64,000 nucleotides of DNA from positions 15,597,501 through 15,661,500 of the forward strand of contig NC_090787.1 in the NCBI RefSeq assembly GCF_040054535.1, read 5' to 3'. A program made the position numbers and the translations under genes. The notes under the pieces were generated by a model. The model saw only the letters and a program-made list of their open reading frames with translations, was not told where the DNA came from and did not search any database. Source of the DNA: Antennarius striatus (taxonomy: Eukaryota > Chordata > Actinopteri > Lophiiformes > Antennariidae). Positions 1 through 12,579 of this stretch are shown piece after piece (positions within the stretch are counted from its first letter, which is position 1; each line of letters begins with the position of its first letter).

Positions 1-1099
1 TTCATTCCATTGACTGTGAAATGTTGGGGGACATTTATACTTCACCTACATGTGAAAATAAATAGGTAAGTTTCAAACAATGTTCGTGAATGCCCACATA
101 CATGCATGGATGCTTTACGTTAACTTAGTTTATTCCTCAAGAGGGCAGTGAAGAGTCAAATGTTACAAAAACAATGGAATGGTGACATAGAAGGTGAAGG
201 TCACAATAATACCTGGTGCATACTGTAAAAGGAGGCAAAAGCACAGGCAGCAATATCATCAGTGGTGTACATTCTGTACATCACAACATGTGAATTTATG
301 TGAGTTTGTTTTCAAAATTAATGTCTTTGTGTGCAGAGGTATGTGTTGTAGAGCTATCCTACTGATGGTACCTCCTTTGTTGCGTCCATAACTATGAACT
401 ACCAGAAAATGTGCACAACTACAGATAAAAAGACAGAAGACTTGTTTCAAATGTTTCTGTAATAAATGAGCTGTCTGTCTCTCCGCTTGTCTGTCTATAA
501 TCATTTTTGTCAGATCATAACTCTCAAACTACACACACTGACTTCACATAACCTGACACACATACTGACGATAATAAGTAGCTTTACCGTTTGGGATTTT
601 GAATTATGTTTTTTTTTTTTTTTTTCCAGGGTACCCATGGAAACATGTTTTTTTGAGAGACACTGAGGGGTGCTCCTTTTGTCTTGAGCTTATCTCGTAA
701 AGAACACACTCTTTCTTCACTTAACTGTACAGAAAAAAATTATCCATAACATTTAGTTTTGACTTAACATATTTTCATTTTTCTACAAATGTTACTTTTT
801 CTAGTCTTCAACAAAAAGTTAACTTTATTGTGGTTGAAGATTGATAGAACATACAGCACTTCCAAATTAACCTCTCCAGTCTCACTATCACTTATTTGAT
901 TGTGTCCTAGAAGAATGCATATGCTCTAAATTTTTTAACATATATTTATTAAATTTTTGCAGGGGTGGAAATGTTTTTTCAAACGTTTTAGGATGACACA
1001 ATCCACTCATAGTGGCACTGGATCCACTGTAATAAGTTACCTCTTACCTACTAGTTCCAAGGTTTGTCACGTGATTGTGATGTCATCACACGAATTAGG
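1..1099. other. gene-free AT-rich stretch
   Basis: No open frame here has recognisable homology. The sequence is mostly AT-rich, with a poly(T) run near 609-625 followed by an AG. It may be intergenic or part of a long 5' intron; I cannot tell which. Confidence 0.5.
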
Positions 1100-2430
1100 G
1101 CATAAATTGAATAAAAAGTTGGACCCAGAGTGTGGACGTGTGTTTCTTTTAGAGTTTGAACGCAAAGTGAACATTGGTGTCAGTCCGACAGTAACGTTCT
1201 CACTGGCACACAGACCTGACCTAGAATTGCTACTTAGAATTCGGGCGAAACCATTTCCCTGGAACGGAGGGGGGGGGAGGGCGACGACGACAGGAAATCT
1301 TGACTGGGATGTAATGGAGTAGGACCACTGGAAAGCTCGGGCGAAAGGGGGGGAGACTCATTTCTATTTTATAATGTTACCGTGATAATGTTGTGATTTG
1401 AATACGTGTACGGCATGAATCCGTCATTCGAGGAGAACGGAAATGAAGCTAACATTCCAGGTGAGTGTTCCTTTTTGTTCAACATCCAGGTTGGAAGTGT
1501 CGGAACCGGAGCTCGCCTCCTGGCAACGGGCACACGCGGGTCCTCCTACCCGGGGACATCTCACTCCGGTATCCGTCTTCTCTGCCTCTGTCCCCCGAAG
1601 GCTGGCTAACAAACCCACGTCTTGTCTGGCCGGACAGACAGTGAACAACCCTTTCCACCGTCAATGTTGATTTTTCGAGCTCACCAAAAGCTTATTATTC
1701 ACGATGCTTTCAGCACGGTGTAAAACCCGCGGAGAAACCTTGGTTTTTACCCCATTATACTGGAGGACCGCCCGTGCTTGGTGAAAATGAAGAAAGGATA
1801 CAATGCAGCATGCATGTTCTGCATTCAACGGGAGTTCCATACTGCTGGTATTGTTTTCATTTTATTAAAATATATATATGTGATATGATTTATAAACGCG
1901 TAGCGACATTAGAGGCCTCGACTTGCTGATTGTGTCGGCCAGCCCTCTCATCTGCCGAGCGATTTAATTGTTGCATTGTTAACGGAGCTAGCACAACTTG
2001 AAAACGAGCGTTTGCTAAAGCGGGGCTCTTAATTGTTTTATTAACACATAAATCCTTTTAATGGCTTCTCATTTTGGAGTGTTTTTTTTTAATTATTTTT
2101 TTTTTTTACGTTTGCTTGTACACGGCGTCGTTGTTCTCGCTCGTAGCCGCCGTCCAGTGCCTCCCTCTTCGGGGAAGACTTTGTTTGCGCTAGCCGACGC
2201 TCCATGAATGCAAGTGCTGAAGTCCTCCCTTCCCCCCCCCCACCACCAGTTCTCTGGCGAAACAGGAACAACTTCTTTTAGGAAAAGGGAAGAAAAAAAA
2301 AAAAAAAAAAGTTCCTGGAGTTTTCAAGCGCCATGGAATTACTTTGTCCGCCAAGAGTTGTCCAGTGAGGCGCTGAGATTTCAGGGGGGAAAGTCTGGTT
2401 TCTTTAGTTGAGCTTTGCGTGGAGGAGTTT
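1100..2430. promoter_or_regulatory. GC/CpG-richer promoter-like stretch (candidate)
   Basis: This stretch is visibly richer in G+C and CpG than its surroundings, especially 1240-1640 and 2110-2400, with homopurine and homopyrimidine runs. A strong splice-donor-like CAG|GTGAGT sits at 1460/1461. The first coding exon of bcl9 lies at 17.9 kb and BCL9 genes have long 5' non-coding regions, so this could be its CpG-rich promoter and first non-coding exon. That is inference: no TATA box or transcript evidence is visible and the strand is not certain. Confidence 0.3.
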
Positions 2431-2990
2431 TTAGTTTGTTCGTGTCTCTGTGTGTGTTTTTTTTTTTTTTAGGAAGGCTTCTTTCTGTTTGGGAGAAACT
2501 TGTGTGGTATTGTGTTGAGTTACCTTTGGCAAAACCACAGAGCTAAACATAGTAAAGAATCTGCTTAGTCTTTTAGTTTTTATCCCATCTTTATTTAATC
2601 CACATGTCAAACAGTGGACATGTTCAGCAAAGTGGGAAATAACTTTCTTATAAATAAAATCTTATCTCTTAAACATCCAGAACAGGACTCAGGTAGCACT
2701 TGATTGTTCTCTCTGGTCCTTCAGCTGATGTTATTATCCGGAGAAACCTCTGAATTCACAGGTAGAAGTTTGGTGACTTGTTCAAGAGCCATTTTGAAGC
2801 TTACCTGCCAGTTTGTGAGATTTAATCCTCCTGTAACAGGTCGAGTTTTCTTGGCGACACTGCTGTCCACTATCAGCGTGTATTTGTAGCACAGGCTTTG
2901 TTATTGTTGTTTCATATTTATCTTAAATGTGGTCACTAGTTCTTCCCCACATCCAGTATTGAGATGCATTAATTCCACAGTTGGTATTTA
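2431..2990. other. gene-free stretch
   Basis: Only short AT-rich sequence and a poly(T) run are visible. No gene or recognisable repeat. Confidence 0.5.
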
Positions 2991-3080
2991 CAGTATTTTT
3001 CACACTATAAGGCGCACTGGATTATAAGGCGCACTCTCGGTTTGTGAGAAAATTCCGCCTTATAGTGCAGAAAATACTGT
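2991..3080. repeat. palindromic MITE-like repeat, family A copy 1
   Basis: A short element starts with CAGTATTTTTCACACTATAA and ends with the near inverse complement TATAGTGCAGAAAATACTG. It carries internal repeats of the type TATAAGGCGCACTGGAT. Four relatives occur in this window (15070, 22168, 33265, 44311). The structure fits a non-autonomous DNA transposon with long terminal inverted repeats. This copy is short because the interior is deleted. Confidence 0.7.
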
Positions 3081-6000
3081 AGTTACATTCAAATTACAAA
3101 CCTCATTTGATTTTTTTTCTCAAATCAAATTGAATTCTTGATTACAAGTGAGCTACATCCAGTTCTAATACGAACATGTATATCCTGTGAAATGGCAGAC
3201 ACATTCACATTGGGTATTTGCATGAGTCATCTGTGTCGCAAACAACAAAAGAGCATATCTGTGTGACAATTGGTGGCGTTCAATCCGAAATGGGCGCACT
3301 TTTAGCAGATTCATGCGTGACATTTTGCTCCGGGTTTCGACAAACACTTCGACTGTTCATGAGAAGCTCATAAAGCAGCTGATGAGCTACACGGTTGTTG
3401 TGATCGCTCCTCTCTGATCGTTTTCTCTTACCGTGCTGTCGGTGCTGGCTGATGATGGTATTCAGAGCATGCACGGTTGCAATAAACCACATGAATCCAA
3501 ATCTGACTGTTATCATTCACGTCACATGTCCACCGTTTGGATATGTATTCCATCTAGGACGACATATGAGTGACTCAAATTAGATTTGAAAATGTTATAT
3601 TTTTGTGTTCATACAACCCTGGGGGGAAAAAAAATCCAATTTATGCCACATTAAGGCAAAAAAATCTAAATTGAGTCACTTGACCCTGGTAATGTGAACA
3701 TAACCTCCTAGTAAACCCTCTCTGGATGAAAAGAAAACTCTTGGAGTATCATACACTGTTGTGAATTCCCCTATCTATGCATCAGTCGATAACTAAAGTA
3801 CAATGGAGTGTCGGGGTTAAAAAGGTGAGTATGTACAGCTCCTGTAGCCCCTAATGACCCACGCTTTGCACTGGTTGTGTGTTTGCCACATGCTGCCCTT
3901 GTTAACATGAGTGACTGAGTGCTTTTCCTTGCCGTTTGCTTGTTGGAGTTGGAGTTCACTGAGTAGAGTTCTTCTCCCTGTGTTCCAGGTGTGAATGACT
4001 TGTGGCTGTAGGGTGTCGAGAGAGGGCCAGGTTCCTGCACAGCCTGCGTGGCTGACTGGGAGGAGTCGAGGGGATAGCAGACATCAGTGCCCAGGGGAAC
4101 TGAGACCTGGTTCTCCATATGAGGCCCTGCTGAAAGGGCAGGGGGGCTTCTGAGGTAACCCAGTTCAACTCTGGCTTTTTCAAACTTTGACCCACTTGAT
4201 CACAGAATTATACATTCATGACAGAATCTTCAGAAACAGAATTGTGTAATTCTAAATGCTGGCCATGTGTACAGAGGGCACATCATTGTCTGCCTTTACT
4301 AATCTAATAAATTGATTGGTCAAATTTATTCACTGTCCATACCATGCGAAACATTTTGCACCAATGATACCAGAATGCATCTGTTTCTGTTACAGAGCCA
4401 GTTGTGCTTTCATACGGTTATGGTGTGGCTGTATAGTGAGGGTTTCACTGTATTTTTGAAATTATTGGTCAGTTTTTTTCACACAAGTCTTGTTTTGTTG
4501 ACTTTTCTCAACCTAAGATCAACGTGTGTTTCATTATCAAACATGGCAACCAACACTTGGCTACTTAATGGCTTAATACTGTCCTGACGCAACAGAAAAA
4601 AAGTCAGGCACATGCTCCTGGTTGTGACAGATCACATCTCTTTGACGTTTATCTGTGGAGATGCCCGTGTTGATAGCTGTATTCTGATGAGTGGTTAACA
4701 CCGTTATGCTGATGATGCTCCAGTAAGCAGCTTGGGCCGAAAGACCTCAGAGCTGCACAACTTCAATCATATTGAGTCTTATTTTCTGAAATGCTCTTGT
4801 TGGATATGGAACACAGTCAGGGCTCTCTTTCTGATAATGCTCTCCACCCTGTTCATTAATCTGCTATCTAATCCAAAGTGTGTTCAATAAAGGCCACAGT
4901 CAGAGGAAGGCTGCAGAGAAATGGATGTTGTTGTGTGTCAGAGAATTTATTTTTCTCATGTTCCATTGCATCTCTTTGCTTCATGGACTTTGTAATTAAA
5001 ACTTGTGGGGCTGGTGTTGTGTATGACATGGAGAGATGTACCGGAGGGCTTTTTTGTCTCGTGGCCTATAGAGTGTGTTGCAGTGGGCACCAAGTCAAAT
5101 TCATACAGCTAGAAACACTTACCTTGTGTTCTGACTAAGACAACCATCCACAATCAAATGATTAGATTTAATTAATTTGTGAAAGGACTCTTGTGACAGT
5201 CAGGCTTCCTTTGGACAGTGATTATGTAGTGTCCCCAGGGAGCAGGACAAAAACACTCCTATTTGGTCTTAAAAACCATTGTAAATCAGTCTGAAAGTTT
5301 GGTATAATACACAAAAACAAAAATCAAAAGTACTTTGATAAGTCTTTTCTAACCCCAATTTCAAGGAACTGGTCTAAAACGAAATTTGTTCTATTGCTGA
5401 TAGAAAACTGTTCAGATTTAGTTTTGTCTTGTTTTAAGATATCATCTTTAACTTGAATGGCAGATGTAGATAAAATAAAAATATGATTTTTGCGTCTGTT
5501 GATTTTTTCTTTAACTGCTCCTCATATTTGCTGAATTTCCTCACTAGTTACCATGCCTTTTTTGTTTGTTGAAATAATTAGGAATCTGATTTAATAAAGC
5601 TGGTGTTGACCAGATGCTGCCAGTTTATTACCAATCACTGGGTCACATATTTGTATTTCATTCTTTCAAAGAGAAAACACAATTGGTCGTGTTCACTATC
5701 ATTTTGTGGAGGGAACAAGTGTCTGATGTATCCCTTGAGATATTAATTAAACAGCGTGTTTAAAGGCCAAACTACAGGGTGCAGAAGCACGATAGGAACC
5801 ATAAGAGAAGCTGTACAACAAGATCAAATGGCAGTCCATACATAAAACATGCAAATGTCAGAAGCAGTTTTGAAATTAAGAATAGATTATACATAGATTA
5901 ATAATGTCACAGAGTAAAATATAGACAAGAAATTAAAAATCAGTGTCAGATCCTTTTGGGAAGTGCGGCTGATGGTTAATCAAAAATAAAACCAATTGTT

Positions 6001-7396
6001 TTTCTTCCTCATTCGATGAAATTCAGTGCTGAAAAACTGTCTGTACTTGCAAGCATTATAAAACAACTCACACTGACAGTCGGAACTCTGATTATCAACT
6101 ATCTTTCTTTATAGCTTCATTAGTGAAGGAAATCACACGTTTGTATGTGTGCGTGTGTGAGTTTGCTGCTCTGAAAGCATCCTGAGCGACGAATCTCTCT
6201 GAGCCAGAATTTACCTGGATGCTGTTTTCATCTCGCTTTGCTGTGATTGACAGTTCCTGCACAGATGGCGACTCTTCCCTTCCAAACAACGTGCTGGAGG
6301 TGTCCGTTCAAACAGACCAGCTCTCAGGTAGAACCCAGAGACTGTGGTGACCCACAGTCAGTTCAGCTTCTCACAGAAACATGTACCATCCAAGGTGCTG
6401 TCCACCTACCAGGATGACTAGTTTTACGTTACACAATCCAAAAAGCACAGGTTCAGAGAGCATATCGCATTTGAAAATGTGGTTTTCACAGGTGATTAAA
6501 TCAGTTCACACTGGATAGTGAAGTCACTAAGGAATAAGAGACATCTGCTGACTGCAGACAAACTCAAACTGACACCAGTTTGGGGTTTTAAAAATATTTC
6601 TGTGGTTATCTTTTCCTTTATCAGGAAGAAGATTCCTGGTATTCTTCTGTTTATCACTTAGTTATGTATGATGGGTTGCATAATGCAAATGTAGGTTTTA
6701 AGTTGAACTCCATTAGCAAATTTTGTGATGTGGTAAACAATATTAAATGTATTGACCTGTTATTATCAGGAATTGCTGAACGAGGACATGTCTGGTATGT
6801 TAAATCGTTCATGTTCTTTGGTTGAGTTTCTCATAATTGATGCTCGGTGTCAGTGCTTTGCTTTGTGATTATTCAGATTAGTTTGTGGAAAAATAAGCCA
6901 TGCATTGCTGAGGTGAATGTTGGGAATAACAGGGTAACCTCCTGTTATCCTAAATAACATAATAATACCGGTACTTCTTTTAAAGTTGTTTCCCTCCACT
7001 TGAATTATTGCGCATCATTTAAATTTAAAACTGAAATTGGTGCTGTGGTGGTACGGTGGCTTTTAAACCATTATTTAAACTTTCAGGCTAGCCTATGAAC
7101 TAAAATTACAACCATGATGAGGTCAATTACACACATTTTTCCACAAGGGCAAATCTACATCTCATCCAAACACCTCCGATGAGACAGCCATTACAAGATA
7201 AGCCTGCCGTTTATAACAGTCAGTTATCCAACTTCAGTCTATGAGTTTGTTAGGAGAGTGTAAACTACGATGCATCTGTTGAAATGAAAAAGAAAATAAT
7301 TGTTCATTAAAACCAGGTTGTCGATTAGCTTCCACAGAGTGTCAGGGCAGCATTTACCCAGATGCCCTCAGGTGTCTTCAACGCTGACCAGATATT
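3081..7396. other. gene-free stretch
   Basis: Many short open frames occur, none with recognisable protein character or splice-compatible homology. The frame at 3771-4118 on the minus strand is the longest (115 codons) but looks like chance. No tandem repeats of note. Confidence 0.45.
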
Positions 7397-7660
7397 TGTT
7401 CCTCGCGGTTAACGCGTTCCAGGAACCATAAGCGAATAACGAATTCCGCGATATTGCGACAAACTATTTATTTACTGTAATTTAAACGTTTAAGAACCCT
7501 CTCCATACTGATATTAAACCACCTTCTATCTGTATTAGCTTTTCCCACACTTTTATCGACTGTTTAAAGCACTTTTGTGTCTCACGTAAGTCCGGGACTC
7601 ACGGAACATAGCTCACGATGAGGTGAAGTCATGAGGGTTGATGCGTGAGGGCACACTCGT
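7397..7660. repeat. MITE-like repeat, family B copy 1 (degenerate)
   Basis: It contains the family-B signature CTCGCGGTTAACGCGTTCCAGGA, read in two parts, followed by AACGAATTCCGCGATATTG and ACAAACTATTTATTT, and later GATGAGGTGAAGTC. The same ordered blocks occur at 20391-20593 and 55396-55738, where the ends are better preserved. The termini are degenerate here, so the limits are approximate. Confidence 0.6.
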
Positions 7661-9239
7661 CACACCCCTTGCATGAATCATTTGTCTGCGTCATTATTTA
7701 ATAACAATTCAAATAATATTCTGATTATTTTACCGAACTATTTGTTGTGGTTCTGAAGCTATTTTCCACCAGTATCACGCATAGGGAGACATTTTCACTG
7801 TTTTGGGACTGTGAACTATCTATACTATATCAGTGTGGCAGTTTTCTTAAAACAACATAAAAATGCACAGTTTAACGCGTAACCACAGAACGCATTCAAA
7901 AGGGAACTCACAGGAACATGCAATACCATTCGTCTAATACAAATGCTGATGTCGTTTGAGAGGAAATGAGTACAACAAGTCTTAAATGCTGTGGTTTGTT
8001 GGGGTTGTAGTATACATTTTTAGTGAAGTCGTATCATGACAGTCTTGTCTCATTCCTTCTTTTACACTGCTCCCATCAGTTTGGTTAGTTTTCCGTCAAC
8101 TACATTGTAGTTAGTCTAACATTTTTTTAGAACAAGAGTAAATCTTTGTCCTCTGTGTTTTCTTTCAATTGTTTTGGAATTTGAGCCATATGATCACCTT
8201 GATTGCAGTGAAAAGAAAGTTCTATCCCTCCAAAATACTGTAATACAGTTTCTTACTTTATAGAAATAGAGACAATATTAAACATCTCTTTCCTGAAAAG
8301 CTGAGGTGTGAACAGAGAGAGAGAGGAAAATCATTGTGTCAGGATTAATTGACGTCAGTGTTGATTGGCAGATTGCATTGTAAACCACTTAACTTGGCCT
8401 ACGTGGGAATGTACTGCATGCTTTCAGCACATTAACTTATAGTTTCTAACATGTCTTGAGACATGTCTTGTTGCATAGCATTTCTTCAGATACCCAAAGG
8501 AGGACCAGACAGAAATGAACAAAAGTACAGAGGCTCAGACTCGTGGGAAAAGTGGATGCCATTAACTTGTATGGCAGTTTTCATCTCATGCCATTGCATC
8601 ACAGACATTATTAGGGCAGCAAAGTACTGCAGCATGTGGGTATTTTTATGTGCAATCCTACGTGTGAGTATGTGCATGTATATTTAATTGAGTAGGTCTT
8701 CGTCAATGTGTTTAAAATTCTATGGCAATGACATACAATTACAAACTGGGGTAATTCAGGGACACAATCTGGCTCAAGTTCTCCCAGGAGTGCCAATTTT
8801 GTTGTATGATAAGACGGGACATGAATTGCGTATTTTGAGTGTTCTGCTTTGAGCGATGTGGGCTTTTTAATTTTTTTTTTGCATTTTGTGTTTATTTGTT
8901 GTCTTGCCACGTCGGTTCAGATTCATGCACTGTGTCAAATGGTTGGACAGGCTGAGATGTATCTTTCATGTTTGTCACATAGTGATTAGACAGACACAAA
9001 AAGAATCTATTCAAGAAATATTTTTAGCAACTTATCGTGTTTTTCCATTCCTGTCCTGCTTAATGTTCTTAATTCCCTAAATTGGTATATTTCTCAATGG
9101 GGGTTGTGTTGAGTTCAGACTTGGACGTCCTGATGTCTCTCTGCTTTTTGTTCATATCAGGTGACTAATAACAGACGTATATTTTTTAATTTTATAGAAA
9201 TGTATTATATACAGACAGATAGCTTTCAAGAAGGGTCTC
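7661..9239. other. gene-free stretch
   Basis: AT-rich sequence with no recognisable coding potential or tandem repeats. Confidence 0.45.
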
Positions 9240-9480
9240 TTGACCGCCAAAGGAGAAACACAAGCCTACTTTACACTTTACGCATCCGCATGGCCTCTGT
9301 GGAGACTGGCTGTTGGGATTTCCCACAATGCTTTTAGCCACAGTGAGACGTCCTCCCAGCATGAGCAAGGGAGGAATGTGGCCCCAGTGTGGGAGCGACT
9401 GTCGGGATGGAGGGAGGGAGTCACGGACCAGAGACCATGGGCAGGGGAAGGGAGGAAAGAAGGGGTCTAAATAGAGGGCA
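9240..9480. promoter_or_regulatory. candidate regulatory block with a kappa-B-like palindrome
   Basis: A GC-richer island of about 240 bp in AT-rich surroundings. It includes GGGATTTCCC at 9315-9324, which fits the NF-kappa-B consensus GGGRNNYYCC. It overlaps TTCCCACA, an RBPJ-like word on the opposite strand (TGTGGGAA). A purine-rich tract follows. It could be an enhancer or a non-coding exon of bcl9. Function is inference from motif words only. Confidence 0.25.
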
Positions 9481-12297
9481 GTGGATTTTGTCCCAAGTTA
9501 ATGGAGATTCTGTTTGTTTTTTTCCTTTTTTAGCTGCGATAGAAACACGCTGACAGATAATCACGTTTCACTTTGCTTTGTGAATGGATTTGGAATGACA
9601 GTTTTAAGTTGGAATCCCTAACTACTATTGATCCAAGTGAGTTCACTACTCAATTAGCAGATTTATTTCAGTCTTGCTTTGGTCAGACACGATTGTGTGC
9701 TCATCTGCTATTGTTGTCTCTCCTACTATATTTTGTGAGTTTTGTATTAAAATATTGTAATTGTTCGATTTAGAGAACTGGACTTGTCTTCAGTAGACCA
9801 CGTCTCCAGCAAAGCTAGACAATCCATGGCAACCCCCTTTATTAAAACCATATATGTTTGGGGGTTTTTTTTTGTATGTCCAAACTGTCAAAAATTTTCA
9901 AAAAGTTTATCAAAATATTTACAATGTGAAAGAGTGGAAAAAATTTCTTTATTCTGCACCAGAATTCACCATGTCTTTTTCCATGACTCAAATCTCTTCT
10001 GTAGTTACTCCGTTCAGTAACACGTGAATGGACGCGGTAGAAAAGACAACCTCCCTGTCAGAGGTGATTAAAAAGATGCTGAGATTCACCTCCTGTAAAT
10101 TAGCGACCCGACCACAGCAGAAGCTCTACAATTTAAAAGCAAGCACATTGACCACAGTCGGCAGTCAAGTGTTAGTATGTTGTTTCCTGTTTTGAGGGTT
10201 TTAAACTAAATCTTGGCTCAGAGTTGAAGGTCATTGCTGCATTGGAGTTTTGTGTGTCTCTGAGGAGTGCCATCGCGACCAAAGTGTCTTCACTCGAGTT
10301 CCCACGGGCTTCTTCTGGTCGGTAGGATTCTACTTTTGTGCAAATTTTTCCATGTTTTTTTGTTCTTGGAGCGGATGCTAGCTATTGCCTGTCATTGTAT
10401 TTTCATCTTATCCATCTGATTATTTTTTGTAAACACTATATGAAAGTTGTCAGAGAATTTTCTTCAGTTCCTGCACAAATGCCCCTTTTGACATTGAACA
10501 AAACTATCTAGATTTTGACGGTTAAAGGTTGTGACCTCACAAAAAATATTTTTAGTTTCAAACAAGAATTCATGCTATAACTAGTTGCATGTACCGAGGT
10601 TAACCTCTGCCAGTGGTGCCAACAATTTCATGGATTTGCATTTTGAGCTGGATCCACTAATGCCAGCAGCAACTCCTCTCCATGTAATCCATGTAAAAGA
10701 GCACTTCTCAAATGTAAATCTGTAAAGAACATTTCGAGATATAATGCTATCTAACAAATAGACAACTGGAGATAAAAAAAATAAGCAGGTAATTATGTTA
10801 AAATTTTATGACTGTTAGACTGACAGAACAAACTTTTGACATTTAATATTAAAAATGTTAAAGGTCACATTTCACCATGACAACACAATTGTCTGCAAAA
10901 ACATTTTTCAGACTATAAGTCAACAGCATATTTTAAAAACTAGAGCAGAAGGTGTAATAGTGTAGTAAAGACTGGTAGCATAGAAGCTATTATCTGCAAT
11001 CAGCCAAGACTACACGTGGCAAAATCCATTTTTGATGCTTTTTAGTTCACCACAAGGTCAGTGAGAGACTTGCGTCAGTTCCCAGTCATAAGAAACGGCA
11101 TCTATGACCTTGTGTCAGATTTCTTGCCAAAAAACCTCCTGCCTGGCGTATTGCAGGTCAAAAGATGTAAGTAAAAAATTCTTCTTCACGTCTTCTGAGA
11201 GCAGATGATACCTAAATATAGATCTGTACCATCGCTGACAGAATGAAAGGGAAGCTCATAGGATCCAAGCTCTGTCATAGGTTAGTTAAAGATGTTAGTA
11301 AATAAATGATAAGTATGTTCACAGCCTGTAGGTCTATGAATGAGAAGGTCTGAGTCCAGTGATGTTAGAAGTAGGTTTTTACTGTAAAATATATAGGATT
11401 TATCATAAAGACACCCAATTTAGAATAGATTTGATAGAGATTTTAAAGAAAACTGGAGTCAGAAGGTTTTTAACGTTGATGGTATCAGTGAAATATTTGA
11501 CCTTTTGCTTCTTTTATATTTTTTCACTTGCTCATATTTGCCTATGACGGTTAACGATCTATCCACTTATCAAGTTTTTCCAGTAGTGAGGTTTGTGACG
11601 TCACTGACAGTGGATCAGAAGTGCGATACTGACCTTGTTGTATTAGCACTGCTTTAAGCAGCATTTATTTAAAAGGTGAAACAATAATCCAAGAAATTGT
11701 AGTAATTTGCTTCTACAGCAGCTTTTAGTTAGTTTGTACTGTTGCAAATATGCAAGGCTGTGCATGTGGATTTATTCAAATTAAAGCGCTTCGGATCAAA
11801 AACACACAAAGACAAATGTCAAGCCAGAGCGACAGTATGAAACATGGCGAGCAATGGTTTTCCTTCATGTTCCAACAGCAAGAAGACGAGCATCAATCAT
11901 GTTGCCGCGGTTTGAAATAAACATCTGCAAAGTGCTAAATGTACACTTGGTGGAATCTCTACTTGGGCGAGTAAATCTTGGAAGGCTATTTGCTACACTG
12001 CTGGTACATGTTTGTTCCTAAATAGTCTTGTATTAAAAATTGTGCTTGGAGTCGGCTGCGTTTTTGTCTAATTTACAGGGACGCCGCACGGTTCCTCTGT
12101 GGCGTGTTTGACACACGCACACGCCAAATGTTTATACGCTTATATATCTGATAATAACCAAAGTAAACATGGAGTTAATACCACCCTGTTACCATTAAAT
12201 TCTTGGACACAGTCATTGTACCTGAAACATTCTGGCACACCCCTAATTTGTACTCACACCTGTATCGGACAAATAATGTCACATTATCACTACTTGC

Positions 12298-12300
<3 letters not shown>
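9481..12300. other. gene-free stretch
   Basis: No coding homology seen. AT-rich with scattered homopolymers. Confidence 0.45.
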
Positions 12301-12371
<71 letters not shown>

Positions 12372-12403
12372 TGTGCGCGTGAGTGAGAGAGAGAGAGAGA
12401 GAG
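12301..12403. repeat. compound (GT)34 / (GA)n microsatellite
   Basis: A pure GT run covers 12301-12368, followed by a short degenerate GT/GC stretch and a GA run ending near 12403. Long frames reading as alternating Cys-Val or Thr-His here are artefacts of the repeat. Confidence 0.97.
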
Positions 12404-12545
12404 AACACACCCACTTATACAGAGATGCAGGGACCTGGGTCACAGCAGGCCGGAGCGCCGAGTGCCAGTCCTGTAGCTGGAGCTGGCCGCCACACATGGC
12501 ACTACGCCCAGGCTACGCCAGCAGATGTGTCAGTAATGAGTCAGC

Positions 12546-12550
<5 letters not shown>

Positions 12551-12578
<28 letters not shown>

Positions 12579-12579
12579 C
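12551..12579. repeat. (GT)14 microsatellite
   Basis: A pure GT run, the second such tract within 250 bp. The intervening stretch is GC-rich. Confidence 0.95.

Noticed and set aside
957..1322. 121-codon frame near the window start
   Set aside because: No recognisable domain. It spans the transition into a GC-rich block and has no supporting splice signals.
3771..4118. 115-codon minus-strand frame
   Set aside because: Low-complexity Ser/Thr composition without recognisable homology; probably chance.
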